DNA from: Hyposmocoma kahamanoa
Taxonomy: Eukaryota > Arthropoda > Insecta > Lepidoptera > Cosmopterigidae
Length of the DNA stretch: 64,000 nt
NCBI RefSeq assembly: GCF_003589595.1
Contig: NW_020653715.1
Span: forward strand, 1,117,747 to 1,181,746
Direction: 5' to 3'
Positions 49,270 to 60,837 of the stretch are shown here, piece after piece (positions within the stretch are counted from its first letter, which is position 1; each line of letters opens with the position of its first letter). The notes beneath the pieces are model-generated. The model did no database searches. It saw nothing but the letters and a program-made list of their open reading frames with translations, and had not been told where the DNA came from. The translations under genes and the position numbers were made by a program.

Positions 49270-50448
49270 TTTCTCTTTGTGTAAAAAAAATGTCTATAAG
49301 GTGAGTAGACAAAAATGTTATCATCAGGTACTAAAGCAAAATCAGATAAAAATCTATCTGTAACTCTTAGCCAAAAGCGAGCAAACTTCCCATTAGAAAT
49401 ACTATCAGATAACTCGAAGCAATCATGGAACGAAACTAAATACCAGAAACAAGGGTATTTATGCACAAGTTGATAAATGAAGTTTTATTGTCTGGTGACA
49501 TGCGATACCCCTGATTATTTTGCGAATACAAAATGGCGGACTTTGATAACGTTTTCGGGTATTTGAATTAGACACGCCGGCAACACCGCGTTGCTCCCAT
49601 GAACAGTCCGATTTCGCAGATCGAACATATAGGGCAGCTAATCAACATTGTCAATTAAAAAAAATGCCTGTAATATTTTTCTTATTTCTTTTCATATTGT
49701 TTACATTGTACTGCTCAAAGGTAGTGTAATTTGTACTTCGTCTTTAACTACTTGTGCGTCTAACTAAAAACATAAGTAAAGTGTAAATTAGAGTTCTACG
49801 TAACAACTGATGACTAACATATTATCTATTATTGTTTAACGAATTGAAATATTTTTGTAAGTCCATAAACTGCTTTATTGGGTATTATAGAGGAGGTGTT
49901 AGAGTAGTGGTGGTACGTGTACAAAGTTTTGTAATTATTATTTTTTATTTTAACAATCGTTAGAGACACAAGCTTTCCCTAACGAATTTGAGTTTTTTTT
50001 CGTCATTTTTTGGTTCCAGGAAAAGGTAATATACAATTTAAAAAATAAATAAAAAAATTTGAAAAAGTATTTTTTTTTACAGTAATTGTTTTGGACATAG
50101 AAGTCAGGAGGATTTGTAACCGATTACAATAGAGTAATGAAAATATTGATAATAAGGACTGTTATACCAAAAATACAATAACATTGTAAACAAAAAATTG
50201 ATTTCTGTTGTTAAATATTAAAAAAAAAAACAAAAAATGTGAAAAACCCAATTATTCTGGACGTTATGAGATTAATACACTACTGATAAAAATTAAAAAA
50301 TATGTAATGATCTGCATTGTCCTGTCAAAAGGGAAATGTGAACAAGCAACCTTTGCGTGCAGTTTTCTTACAATTTGTGGTTTACGTATTTTAATTATCG
50401 CTTTTACTCGGTTATGTACGTTGGTTAGTTTTTTTACAGTATTCTTTA
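49270..50448. other. Unassigned stretch
   Basis: No repeat family or gene recognised. A poly-A-rich run lies near 50220-50236. The overlapping frames at 50208-50471 (plus) and 50264-50455 (minus) carry no motif. Confidence 0.4.
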
Positions 50449-50451
50449 AAC

Positions 50452-50585
50452 CCACAGGCCAGATGGAGTGAAGATCTGCGAAAGGCTGCTGGCAGCAGAT
50501 GGATGCGCCAAAACTGAGGACCGGGCCAAATGCCGCACATTGGACTGTGATAGGATGTTGACGGTGGTGTATTCTTTATAATTAA
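50452..50585 (+). pseudogene. C-terminal relic of a LINE endonuclease/reverse transcriptase
   Basis: From 50461 the frame reads RWSEDLRKAAGSRWMRQN, then a TGA; a further piece may follow in another frame (CRTLDCDRMLTVVYSL). RW.DDL.K.AGS.WM...DR..W is the characteristic C-terminal pattern of a widespread invertebrate LINE ORF2 of the endonuclease/reverse-transcriptase type (RTE-like). Only about 40 codons remain and at least one stop interrupts them. Confidence 0.65.
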
Positions 50586-50732
50586 AAAAGTTTATTTTAT
50601 TATTAACAAGTGCATTTTTTTATTTTTTGCACTCTATTAAAGTATAGACATTAAAGCATGTTTTTGCCAATTACTGAAAATATGTTTCTTATTATTTTTC
50701 TTTTTGTACCAATAATTTTTTGGTCATTTTTT

Positions 50733-50900
50733 GTAATATTAAGTGACTGGACGGGCAAATCGTGTGTCTGCTGGATCTGACACTGCCACTGCGCCCGTCA
50801 CCTTGTGACATAAGTTGATAAGTCTCATGTACCTGAAATTTCATCTTTCGAGACCGGAACTTCCCTAGATGAACACAAGGAGCTCTACTGTTTCTATTAT
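50733..50900 (-). mobile_element. Family A retroposon, internally deleted
   Basis: On the plus strand: TTAAGTGACTGGACGGGCAA, ATCGTGTGTCTGCTGGATCT, GACACTGCCACTGCGCCCGT, CACCTTGTGACATAAGTTGA, GGAACTTCCCTAGATGAACA and AAGGAGCTCTACTG. The CAGAGCTTTAAATCGC and GCTTGGCGGCAGAAATAGG blocks are deleted. Confidence 0.88.
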
Positions 50901-50904
50901 TTTT

Positions 50905-51668
50905 TTACACGAATAATTATCATAATTAAAAAAATAGTAACCAAATAAAGAATTTAATAAATTTCATATAGTCATATATTAAATTACGACTTGATCCATT
51001 GACACTTTTGTTGTGCGTAATTTAGATTTTTGTTAAGTGTGAAAAATATCTCGTATAGAACACTACTGTATATGTAAAGCTGGTTGGAACTAAACTGTGC
51101 CCCGTTAGGCATTGCAAGGTGTAGCAGTAACACGAAATTCGGCTAGTTGCGTGACGACGGCGTTGTTTTTGACACGAAGCAGACTGTAGTTTTCACACTC
51201 AAATTTCGCGTTTAAAGACTCGCGATTCGGTCTACAATTAGTGATTGTTATCTTGTTTTGTAGTTTACTACTATTGCATTATATTTGCAGCAAAAAATTA
51301 GATTTTGGAACGGTAATAACGATATGGGAAGTAGATCGGGCCTTGATATTAAATTTTGACGGTTTTTTGTACACGTCAATTATTTTTGAGTGACTAACTT
51401 TAAACGAATAGTAAAAATTTTATTATATACTGTAATACATATACAATAAGATTTGTTTCTAATTGGAATATGCAAGCGCCACAGACTTGTACAACATAGA
51501 TATTTAAGTTTGACGGATGGAAATGGTTTTTACAATATACCAATTGATGTTTTTCTTAAATGACTCATTTTCAACACAATTGTAATATACATAGTAGAAG
51601 ATTGAATATATATTAGATACCTATATATTCTCTTACACTAAAATTTTTAACTAATATTCCAATATACA
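50905..51668. other. Unassigned AT-rich sequence
   Basis: No repeat family or coding signal recognised. Confidence 0.4.
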
Positions 51669-51671
51669 AGC

Positions 51672-51968
51672 AATAGAAGCAGTAAATCTCCTTGTGTAAG
51701 AGTTTGTCCAGGGAATTACTTTACCTATTTTTATCGTCAAGCAGTAACGTGAGCCTTCTGCGTTTCAGTTTTCAAGGCAAAGGGTGCTTGTTAAATTACA
51801 GGCACGTGGGTATTGTCAATTTATGTCTCAGGGCGATGACCGCACTGGTAGTACCTCTTAGTTCTTTGCGATCTAAAGCTCCGAGTGGCATGCAACTTTT
51901 ATCGACAGGCGTGTCGCTTATTACCAGGCGCATGACTTCTTTGTCCCGTCACCTGATATCATAAAAAA
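51672..51968 (+). mobile_element. Family A retroposon, best full-length copy
   Basis: This is the most complete copy (about 297 bp). In order: AAGCAGTAAATCTCCTTGTG, GTCCAGGGAATTACTTTACC, TATCGTCAAGCAGTAACGTG, TTGTTAAATTACAGGCACGT, GGGCGATGACCGCACTGGTA, CTTTGCGATCTAAAGCTCCG, GACAGGCGTGTCGCTTATTA, CAGGCGCATGACTTCTTTGT and CACCTGATATCATAAAAAAA. The A-rich right end after CACTTGGTATCATA-like sequence defines the sense strand and a retroposon-type 3' end. I see no tRNA-type A/B boxes and no long conserved frame, so it is either a SINE of non-tRNA origin or the mobilised 3' end of a LINE. The family closely resembles a repeat frequent in lepidopteran introns. Confidence 0.92.
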
Positions 51969-51969
51969 A

Positions 51970-53868
51970 CAAGCGTTCAAAATTATTATTACAATTAAAC
52001 TAGTTTATCTATTAAAAATGCAATAAGAAATAAGGGTGCTTTGCAACCCTTATTAAAACTGTAACGTTCGCGATCAATCTGTATGCAATATAAATATTAA
52101 CGACATACCCTTATACAAATTTTCACACACACACTTGTAAAGGGCCTTTAAAACAGATCCTATCAACAGTCCATGCAACTGTCTCAACGTGAATAGCTCC
52201 TTTAGGTGTGTACTCAAACGGGTAAAAAAGTTTGTATGTACATGTTCTAACATTTATTTTACATACAGATGGATTCTACATATCACGTTAGGACTAACAA
52301 GGGTAGATTGTTGCAATACACCCTTATATTTTATTGCATTTTACTAGAACTACAGCAACGGCAGTCTCATTCTAATTGCAACAGTGATTTATAAATATGA
52401 AACTTAATAACTTTTTAACCAAGCCTGTAACATCCGTGTGACCATCGCAACGTATATGGCTGCCTTTACCCATACATACACACGTTCATTTACAGAACTA
52501 ACCCTTTCTTATACCCCTATACAGAATCGGAGTTGATTTTACTAATAAATGGTGTAATTAATCATTCAAAATGTGGGCACAGGCGGTCGCGAAATATTCC
52601 ACCAAGGTAAAAAGTATTTTGTTCTTGCTAGGGTCATTGAAGGGATAATGGTTCATGGTAAATTTTTCAACCTCATATTGAAATTTTGAGGCCCTTTAAT
52701 GTTTCTTTACAAGGCAATAACTGACGTCTCACATGTCACTCCAGTAAATAAACTCATGTAATAATAACATGGAAGAAAGTACTTTATATACGTAACGTAA
52801 TAATCATGTAAATTTTCAGAGTCATCAAAAATCAATGAGGCGTTCTCGGAGATAGCTACGTTTCAAAAGACGATGGCATAAATCATCTCACACGAAGTAC
52901 TGACAATAGCCACCTCTATAAACACACCCCTACGCAGTAATTAATTAAAATTATTAATGACAGCGCGAAATAATGGAAAATCAATAGTTACAACATCAGA
53001 GGAACATAAAAACAACGGGTTATTAAACCTACGCTAAATTATTTTTTGCTTTTTTTCCATTTTTAATGGCGGAAAAATGCAGATCTAGCGTCGTTTTAGC
53101 GTTCATTATTGACAGTTTATGGTTCGGAAACTGAAAATGACTTCGTAAATACGATCTGATTGAAGACGCCATTTTCTTGGAAGGGGAAACGACCAATCAG
53201 CATCTTTTGTTTTGAATTTTTTTATTCAACTCACCATTGCATACTGATCTCTTTTTCTTCGAACGGCCAGTTTGTCATTCACATTTTGTTTATCTGTGAC
53301 AGTCGATAGGAACAGTTTTTAAAATGGGTGCTTTTTAATAGCCACTTGATTAATCGGACGTTCAAAGATTGGATGTTTAATGGTTGATTATTTAAAACTG
53401 TTTACTATTGACAAATTTTGACCATTAATAACTAGATTGTTTTTAAGTGCTCGCTCGTCGATTGTTTTCGTATCTGTCACAGATAATGTCAATTTTGACA
53501 ATAAAAAGTGATTGTTGTTTTATTTATACTTACGAATTTGAGGGAAGTGTTGTTAGAGCAGTTTTTTAAGACCCGTTAATCTTTTGAACCTTACCTGTAA
53601 TAAAAAAATTAAAATAATTAGTACAATAATGTTAAATACTTTACATATAAAAGATTTATTCTTACATCAAATACTTAGAATAAAGAAAATATTACACTTG
53701 ACACTTTAAACAATTCTTCTTATCAACAGCATAGATTTGAATGAGTTTAGATTTTGGTAAGAAGTTTCTAAAATTTTTACTTTAGTCCTTAAATCATAAT
53801 AATAATGTGGCACGCACTGCCCAAAACACCCAGAGCAGAATTAATTTACAAAATTTTGTTTTCTAAAT
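51970..53868. other. Unassigned stretch
   Basis: No repeat family or gene recognised over 1.9 kb. A short perfect hairpin (AATAAGGGT / ACCCTTATT) lies at 52029-52054. Confidence 0.4.
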
Positions 53869-53871
53869 CGT

Positions 53872-53952
53872 TCCTTTTGGGAATTGAACAGCGAACGTTC
53901 TCGTAAAAAGTTCGCAGTGCTAATCGCTGAGTCACCGAGGCCATCCAATCAT
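53872..53952 (-). mobile_element. tRNA-like SINE fragment
   Basis: On the minus strand, GGCCTCGGTGACTCAGCGAT and GAACGTTCGCTGTTCAATTC have tRNA-like spacing. The B box is degraded. Confidence 0.4.
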
Positions 53953-53954
53953 AT

Positions 53955-54310
53955 ATATATTTTAAATTAATCTATCTACTCTTAAATGTATCAGAAATCA
54001 AACCCCTTTGGAATCAAAAACGCGGCGGCCATATTGAAATGTAACAAGAGCAAACGACTTTAAAAGGGGCACGCCGTTTGTTAAACCATATTATCGGTAA
54101 ATACGACTTATTGAGAATGCCCTTGTCGTACTTAAGCAAATACTTTAAGATTTACATTTGAAAATGGTAGAGTTATACTTTTCTTGGGTTTAAAATTGGA
54201 AGGCGAGCGATGTTGCCAACACCAAAATTTTGTATTTGATTAAATATTATTTTTCTGTTAAAAGGAGATTTATTTAAACTATTTTGAGTTAACTATCAGA
54301 AACACCCAGA
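53955..54310. other. Unassigned sequence
   Basis: No repeat family recognised. Confidence 0.35.
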
Positions 54311-54312
54311 CC

Positions 54313-54350
54313 AGGGGCCTAAAAGGCCATATAAAGGCCTTTTTAGCCCT
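54313..54350. repeat. Short hairpin GGCCTAAAAGGCC / GGCCTTTTTAGCC
   Basis: AGGGGCCTAAAAGGCC faces GGCCTTTTTAGCCCT across a loop of about seven bases. One bulge is present. Confidence 0.6.
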
Positions 54351-54383
54351 GCTAAGTCGAATTATGCAAATTTTCCAGTGGAC

Positions 54384-54779
54384 AGTTTTTGGGGACAAGT
54401 GAAGGGTGCTTTGTGACATTTGTTTGTTTGAATGTGGGGAATAAGTACTTTTATTTAGATTTAATATATTATCTATATGCCGTTACGTTTGTTTTCCACT
54501 TGTGTAGCCAGAGGCGATGGATTTCAACGCTTTGATATATGTACTAATGAATATATATATGTATTTTTTATAATAGTAGTTACTTTTTTATAAGTGACAG
54601 AACGAATAAGTTGTACAAGAAGTGCAGAGCTTTAAATCTTAGAGGCACACCCAAGCCATGTGCCTGTAATTACACCAGCTCTCATACCCTTCTAAACCGG
54701 AACGCAGTAGTGCTCATATGACTGCTTGGCGGCTGGAATAGGCAAAGTGGCAGTACTTCCCTAGACGAGCTCTTTCACG
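54384..54779 (+). repeat. Direct duplication, copy 1 (about 396 bp)
   Basis: AGTTTTTGGGGACAAGTGAA, TTTATTTAGATTTAATATAT, AGGCGATGGATTTCAACGCT, GTACTAATGAATATATATAT, and then a family A copy up to CGAGCTCTTTCAC. The same order recurs at 56197-56593 with only scattered differences. The unit includes about 200 bp of non-repeat sequence, so it is a segmental duplication rather than two separate insertions. Confidence 0.9.
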
Positions 54780-54781
54780 AG
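54587..54781 (-). mobile_element. Family A retroposon within duplication copy 1
   Basis: AAGTGACAGAACGAATAAGT, GTGCAGAGCTTTAAATCTTA, CAAGCCATGTGCCTGTAATT, AAACCGGAACGCAGTAGTGC and GCAGTACTTCCCTAGACGAG. It shares a deletion (from GTTGTACAAGAAG directly to CAGAGCTTTAAATC) with the copy at 56403-56608, confirming common descent. Confidence 0.88.
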
Positions 54782-54784
54782 TAG

Positions 54785-55090
54785 GTTGGGCCACCGAAGT
54801 CGTAAACATGTAAGTTTTCTACACTGAGACGTAGTACCAAAATATAATTTAACAATATAGAGATGTAAACTCAGCTCTTCGTGTAAGAATTGCAATTCTA
54901 CAAAGCCATGTCTGTATTATTTGTGTTCAGCACGACAAGACCGCATGCCAAACATGTTTTTCTTGGAGGGACAAAAGATGCGTCTTCGAAAGCAATTACT
55001 GAAGCTTGCTATCGAGACGTATGGCGTTAGGAGGGTTTTACACTTGATAAGCTATGCGTTTAATTCCTTGTGCGTTATTATGCGTGTGAT
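54785..55090. other. Unassigned sequence
   Basis: No repeat family recognised. Confidence 0.35.
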
Positions 55091-55094
55091 ATAG

Positions 55095-55220
55095 TAATAA
55101 TAACGCACATAGTCATATGCCCTAGGGAAACCTGTATCGTGGGTGCCATGGACACACACATAGACAACCACAAATTACCGCCAAAGTCACTAGAGAAATT
55201 TTACATTTATTTCTGTCGTA
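55095..55220 (-). mobile_element. SINE B, 5'-truncated old copy
   Basis: On the minus strand: GACAGAAATAAATGTAAAAT, GGTAATTTGTGGTTGTCTAT, GTGTGTGTCCATGGCACCCA, CGATACAGGTTTCCCTAGGG and GTGCGTTATTATTAC. The tRNA head is missing. Confidence 0.8.
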
Positions 55221-55224
55221 AAAT

Positions 55225-55625
55225 TGTAAATGAAAAAAAAAATTGTAAAAATTTCTTTGTTGTTTCAACTAATTTCAAACGTCATATCATATATAGACTT
55301 CAAGTGATCTCAGTCAAGTGAAAAGGGTACTTAACAGTAAAATGTTCAAGTAGGCAGGCATAAGGGAATTAATTGTATTATTGCGACTCCGATGAGGGAT
55401 CGCGAAGAATTATCAATTAGAGAAAGAAAACGGCGCGGTAGGGCTGGCACTGTTTTGTTTGTAATTTACAAACAAATGTTTGTAATAAACTAAGTAACCA
55501 CCTACTATAGATGGACAATGATACCTCTCTATGCAGTTGAAAACAAGCCTTACAAAAATGACAACACAATACGTAAAAAAATTATGAGTTAAAAGCGACT
55601 TTTACTTTTTTTAATTATAAAGCAG
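55225..55625. other. Unassigned sequence
   Basis: No repeat family recognised. Confidence 0.35.
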
Positions 55626-55627
55626 AT

Positions 55628-55765
55628 ATTGTCACATACGTAGCTCCTATTCCAAAGTAAGTAACTACAGCACCTGTGTTATGGAAAGCTGAAACAACGA
55701 CGGTACCACGAACATTCAGACCTAAGACAATGTAAACAAGTTCGTTTTTAAATTGACCCGGCCGG
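55628..55765 (-). mobile_element. SINE I, inverted, 5'-incomplete copy
   Basis: On the minus strand: CCGGCCGGGTCAATTTAAAA, GTTTCAGCTTTCCATAACAC, AGGTGCTGTAGTTACTTACT and GCTACGTATGTGACAAT, matching the body of SINE I. The B box is missing. Confidence 0.65.
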
Positions 55766-55769
55766 TAGT

Positions 55770-56195
55770 CATATTGTGTTTACTTAAATATAAAATGTCC
55801 ACAAGCCAAATAATTAGTCCACTGCTCAACGGTCTAACCACAAGTTTTGTAGTAACATAAAATTTGTAAAAATAATTCAATCTTTTCAACTTTAATTACT
55901 AATCCTCCGGCCCCAATAGACACTTTTAAATAAGAAAAAAAAAACAAGTCCTTAAAAACAGTGCATATTAAAAACACTTAAAACAAAAAGAAACACAGTC
56001 GCAGTAAATCAGACGTCCCTACCACTAACCATCAGGGGGTTATTTGAGCCCCTTTCGCCCCCCTTTCTGGTTGCTTCGATTTTCCGCAACATTCGTCTTA
56101 GCGTTTTGTACAAGACTTGTTTTGCTCTTTAATTTGTGTATTGGTTTGCTACCACCGTCTTGTTTTGGATGATTTTCTGCGTGTGTGTGTTGTGT
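55770..56195. other. Unassigned sequence
   Basis: No repeat family recognised. C- and T-rich patch near 56035-56070 and a TG run near 56180. Confidence 0.35.
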
Positions 56196-56196
56196 G

Positions 56197-56593
56197 AGTT
56201 TTTGGGGACAAGTGTGAAGGGTGCTTTGTGACAGTTGTTTGTTTGTAAGTGGGGAATAAGTACTTTTATTTAGATTTGATATATTATCTATATACCATTA
56301 CGTTTGTTTTCTACTTGTGTAGGCAGAGGCGATGGATCTCAACGCTTTGATATATGTACTAATGAATATATATGTCTTTTTTAAAATAATAGTCACTTTT
56401 TTATAAGTGAGGGAACGAATAAGTTGTACAAGAAGTACAGAGCTTTAAATCTTAGGGGTACTCCCAAGCCATATGCCTGTAATTACACCAGCTCTCATGC
56501 CCTTCAAAACCGGAACGCAGTAATGCTCGCATTACTGTTTGGCGGCATAAATAGGCAAGGTGGTAGTACTTCCCTGGACGAACTCTTTTACAA
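56197..56593 (+). repeat. Direct duplication, copy 2 (about 397 bp)
   Basis: AGTTTTTGGGGACAAGTGTG, TTTATTTAGATTTGATATAT, AGGCGATGGATCTCAACGCT, GTACTAATGAATATATATGT, then family A. It is the partner of 54384-54779, 1.8 kb away in the same orientation. Confidence 0.9.
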
Positions 56594-56608
56594 GGAGCTC
56601 TACTGTTA
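56403..56608 (-). mobile_element. Family A retroposon within duplication copy 2
   Basis: AAGTGAGGGAACGAATAAGT, GTACAGAGCTTTAAATCTTA, AAAACCGGAACGCAGTAATG, GGCGGCATAAATAGGCAAGG, TTCCCTGGACGAACTCTTTT and ACAAGGAGCTCTACTG. This copy keeps the 5' end that copy 1 has lost. Confidence 0.9.
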
Positions 56609-56609
56609 A

Positions 56610-57412
56610 TACTACGTTTTAAGAACTTACGCATGGTATGATGGCTAACACCGTATGCAAGTAAAGTGAGAGAGTATAATATTTGAAAAGAAAAAAGAAA
56701 GAAGATTATAACGTTTGAAAATGACGCAATAATAAAATTATTCTTCTTCATAACGAAGTATCGACGATACATTGACTTAGAATAGTATGTTACCACCTTG
56801 ATTAGATTGAGCTATCTGTGGTCGCGTTGAGATCTTCCCTGGTGAAGTGTAAATCAATGAAATAAGAGCTTATGTACAGTACAAACAAAGCTTAAAATTG
56901 TAACAATTGACGGTCGACCAGCTCCCTATAAGCTCGAGGTGTAGAGTGTCTTAAATAAATAATCGAAAGGTGTTAGCGCCCTTTATCGATAGGGTTTTGT
57001 TTAAGAGACAAAACGTGGCGATGTTTAACCAATTACAAAGCGCCCGCTAAGTAAGTTAATAGGATGAAATTATAAAAAAACAAACGATCTTCACAGCGGT
57101 TTTATTTCGTCTGGAAGTTCTCAAAAAGTTATATTTTCTACAATTTCAAAAATCATATCACAAAAGTTCTGAATCAAAATTCTATTGTCTATGGTACTCG
57201 CTACTTAACTGAAAACTGTACTGAAAACAATAATGAGTTTCAAAAAAAGAACGACGTATTTTTGCTAATTCAAATAACAAGTATGACGCTATTCAAACGC
57301 GCTACTGCCTTCAGATTGAAATTGGCCTAAAGATCTTGCAACGAGGCAAGAAAAATTAAAAAAAAAATTGGTTAAAATATAAGCGGTACTTATGGTCACT
57401 TCTTTCAGTGAT
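56610..57412. other. Unassigned sequence
   Basis: No repeat family or coding signal recognised. Confidence 0.35.
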
Positions 57413-57414
57413 AC

Positions 57415-57472
57415 AGATGGTAAAATCATCAACCAGTTATGTCTAATATTAATGCAAATCACCCTGTTTATC
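57415..57472 (+). repeat. Family D central fragment
   Basis: AAATCATCAACCAGTTATGT and CTAATATTAATGCAAATCAC match the centre of the 25306-25534 copy. No arms remain. Confidence 0.6.
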
Positions 57473-57474
57473 AC

Positions 57475-58352
57475 TTTACACGTTACTATTTTGCGATAAT
57501 ATTAGATATAACAGTGGCCGTAGTATGGCAGTATGCATGTGATAAACCTCCCCGTGACAAATATTTATTTCAGTTGATAAAGCTAAGTTTGCTTGGTAAT
57601 GAACTATTGTTCTACGTTTTGAAGAACAAGGATAAAAATATGAAATTGCGTATTATAGCTATCTTGATCGTTTATGACTATTCTTAGTAAATACAGAGCC
57701 AAAACATAAAAACACATTATTACGCTCGAGGCGCCGCCGATTACCCCATCACCTCACCAGTATCTGGACGAAAAGACGAAGCATTGGCGCAATGAGCTTG
57801 CCCGCAAACGTTTTCAGGATGCTGTTAGGACTAGAACGCATTCTAGAGTGTGGTAACGCCGTTTTTTTTCGAATGCAGATGGCGATGTTTAATCATCGTC
57901 GTGAAAACGATGAAACAAAAAATGTCCGGTTTTTGTAGTTTCTGTTTTTACACATTTTACATTATATTGGTTATTATTTACGTATTGCTAATTATTCTCA
58001 TACATTGAATTGAATAAAAATGTTATCCTCACATTTTTCCAATAATTTATGTACATAAATTTGTTCGTTTTTATTATTTCTTTTCATCTCGTTTGTCGCG
58101 CTCAATTGTTACGTTGATAAAATTACAGTGCAGCACTGTCAAAATGTCTTAAAATCAGCTGTGACCTTGCAGCCACGTTTGGAAATGTGTTAATCTTTTG
58201 CAGTCATTGGTCGCGGCGCTCGAGATGATATAAAAATGTGACTTCACGGTGCTCGCCTTGTTAGCTGATGTGATAAAATTTTAAAATGTTTATCACTCGA
58301 ATGTGAGAGTTGAATTTGATATAATAACTTTATCAAGGCGGCATACTACGGG
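57475..58352. other. Unassigned sequence
   Basis: No repeat family or gene recognised. The 82-codon frame at 57439-57687 starts inside the repeat fragment and carries no motif. Confidence 0.35.
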
Positions 58353-58354
58353 GG

Positions 58355-58475
58355 CTGGTTGATGAATTTACCATGTCATTCATGGGACCTATAAAGGGCC
58401 CGAGACGTTGGTTTGTCTGAAAGGAGAAATTTACTCGATTTAGGTCCGATAAAATAGTTTCATTTCCTATGTATA
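58355..58475. repeat. Family D right-arm fragment
   Basis: CATTCATGGGACCTATAAAG, GGCCCGAGACGTTGGTTTGT, GATTTAGGTCCGATAAAATA and GTTTCATTTCCTAT are the core and right arm. The left arm is missing. Confidence 0.7.
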
Positions 58476-58477
58476 CT

Positions 58478-59438
58478 CCTGTCACGTTATTATTGTTCTT
58501 ATTTCACGTTTATAAGGCATTTGTTAACTTAAATCGACGATCAACGCGCATAAGACAAAACACATCTATCAATAAACTAAACCGATCAGTCTCTAACTGG
58601 CAACGTCATAAATTCTAGCATTAGTTTAACGAGGACCATTATACCTCCTTACTTATCCTGAGGGACCTATACCAATAGATTGGTTAAAATACTATAGACA
58701 GTAACTGTAATATATTTTAAAACCATTGTTTGCAATAATCAACCGAATTACGCAAGGTTTAGTAACGAAATTTGAAGAGAACGCAAATGTCTTTGCGACG
58801 TTTCCGATTTGAGCGCAGTTCAAAGATGATAGACAATGTCGATTGAATATCAATCCTATTCGACGATCGCTTAGGTGTATTTTGTGTTGTGTTAAAGTGT
58901 GATACAATTTAGGCAAATTGCCTAATGTCTTACGAACGGATGTTTATAGGTAACGCTTTGTTTTCGAAGCGAACACTTGCGATTGACGAAACTGAAACTG
59001 AATTGGTTTTTGTTTGTATTGTCTTGAAGACAATTAGTAGTATTACCACCAGTAATATTATACCGTACTATGGCGGAAGTATGCGTTATAAAATTGTACA
59101 CTTCAAATGAGTCAACATCGGGTAGTTATTAGTGTAGTTATCAGTCGGGTAGTTATTATATGAAAGACAAAAAAAGAACTAAAACGTAAAACATTAGTAA
59201 ACATTATAAAACAAAACAAAAAAGTAAAAATGGAATTAAAACACAAAAACAACCGTTGCGGTTACAAGGGTACACTAACTCAATATTTGCTGGAAAACGC
59301 AATGCGTAGTAGTGTGGTAGTGTGTAGTTATTAGTCGGGTAGTTATTAGAGGGTTTAACTAATACATCATAATTTTAATGACAGTACATGAGTATGTCAC
59401 TGTATTTGATTGGAGTTGATCCTTCTGCCAGAAAAAGT
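58478..59438. other. Unassigned sequence with a dispersed 27-bp repeat
   Basis: GTGTAGTTATCAGTCGGGTA plus GTTATTA at 59132-59158 recurs with one mismatch at 59322-59348. No repeat family recognised otherwise. Confidence 0.4.
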
Positions 59439-59440
59439 AG

Positions 59441-59584
59441 GTGGTGATATTACAGGCAACGGGCGCAGGGACAGTGCCCGTCAGATCTTTGCGATTTAAA
59501 GCTCTGATTTCCATTGCAACTGTTATGGACAGATGTATCGATTTGCTTGTCCAGTCTATTAGTACCTATTATAAAAAAAAAAGA
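59441..59584 (+). mobile_element. Family A retroposon, 3' half
   Basis: GGTGATATTACAGGCAACGG, GCGCAGGGACAGTGCCCGTC, AGATCTTTGCGATTTAAAGC, TGTTATGGACAGATGTATCG and TATTATAAAAAAAAAAG. The CACATGGGACTTGTCAAC block is deleted. Confidence 0.9.
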
Positions 59585-59587
59585 TTA

Positions 59588-60160
59588 TGGCGGTGTTCTT
59601 TGATTAAAGTTTTGAAGACGACGACATTAATAATGGGTTCAATGCAAAAATAATTTTGTTGGGCATAATTTATCTTGAAACTATATTCTAATACCTTAAG
59701 AACAAAAGCATCGTGATTGACATGGAAATTGCATTGAATGTAATACGAGTTGTTAGTTCAATAACTTTTAAAAATTATAATCAAACAATAGATGAAAAAC
59801 GATACCATGACGTTTCTGTTTGAGAATTACAGTTTTATCATGCGCAAACGCAATTGTTCGCCGATCATACGATTCTTGCATTATAAAAGAAAATTGCTTC
59901 CCGCGGAATCGAACTTATTATCCACGGCAGAATGACGAGCTGTATTTACTGAACCGAGAGGACTTAAAGCGATCGTAAATTGACTAGAGACAATTGCTGT
60001 GATTTTGATATGACGATGTGAATGAAGTTCTGAGGGAGTTTCTAGTTTAAATTACATACTATAATCTATGTGCTGGAGTGTACACTACTGGTCACGGGTA
60101 ATTATTATTAGAGAATAATTTTCAAATTGTGGGAATCAAATCGCGAAATTTTCTTAATTT
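59588..60160. other. Unassigned sequence with a tRNA-like patch
   Basis: A minus-strand tRNA-like patch (GTTCGATTCCGCGGGAAGCA, about 59895-59915) has a good B box but no A box. Nothing else recognised. Confidence 0.35.
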
Positions 60161-60164
60161 ATTT

Positions 60165-60245
60165 TGCTCAAGAGGCTACCGCAGAGCGTTGGTAACGATT
60201 GCTTCGCAATTGAGAGGCCGGTATGGTTTGAATTCCTGTGATAGC
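60165..60245 (+). mobile_element. tRNA-like SINE fragment
   Basis: GGCTACCGCAGAGCGTTGGT, GATTGCTTCGCAATTGAGAG and GGTTTGAATTCC are degenerate A- and B-box positions as in SINE H. Confidence 0.4.
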
Positions 60246-60249
60246 ATGA

Positions 60250-60835
60250 AACTACGATGTTAACATCTAAGTTACATACAATTGTGAGTGAATGAATGCA
60301 ACTTTCTTTATTGCCCATAAAAGTGCAGTAACGACACATAGTTACTTTAATGTGCAATTGGCGGCCTTATTGCTATGTAACAATTTCTTCCAGGTAATAG
60401 AAATTTGGGATATGCAAAAGGTTCACAACAATGATTTCCGAAGTTTTTCTGAACGAATACAAATATTATTTAAAAAAAAAACAATTTGCTTACCTTTTTA
60501 TAAACATTGTTTTAAAATCCACAACGAAACATTAATTTAGGCATTTAACTTTAAAAAAAATCGTAATAAAAAAAAACTCTATTAATAAGCTGTTATCAGA
60601 GTTTAAACGGATGTTAGTTCATCGTCACTTAGATACGTTAAATTCGGCGGTTAACATTAAAATAATGAGTTAAGAAATTATCGGTTCACGTTCGCCGAAC
60701 GGGCATAAATTTCGTTCGATTATATTAATACCGCGTTCTCAAAGTGTTTTAACTGTAGTTTTTATTTATTTCTTCTTGGGTATAAGTATAAGGCATTTAC
60801 TGCAATGATATTGTGATAGATTGACATTAACCTGA
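60250..60835. other. Unassigned AT-rich sequence
   Basis: No repeat family or coding signal recognised. Confidence 0.35.
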
Positions 60836-60837
60836 TT

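Noticed and set aside
57439..57687. 82-codon frame with hydrophobic stretches
   Set aside because: It starts within a family D fragment and shows no recognisable domain.
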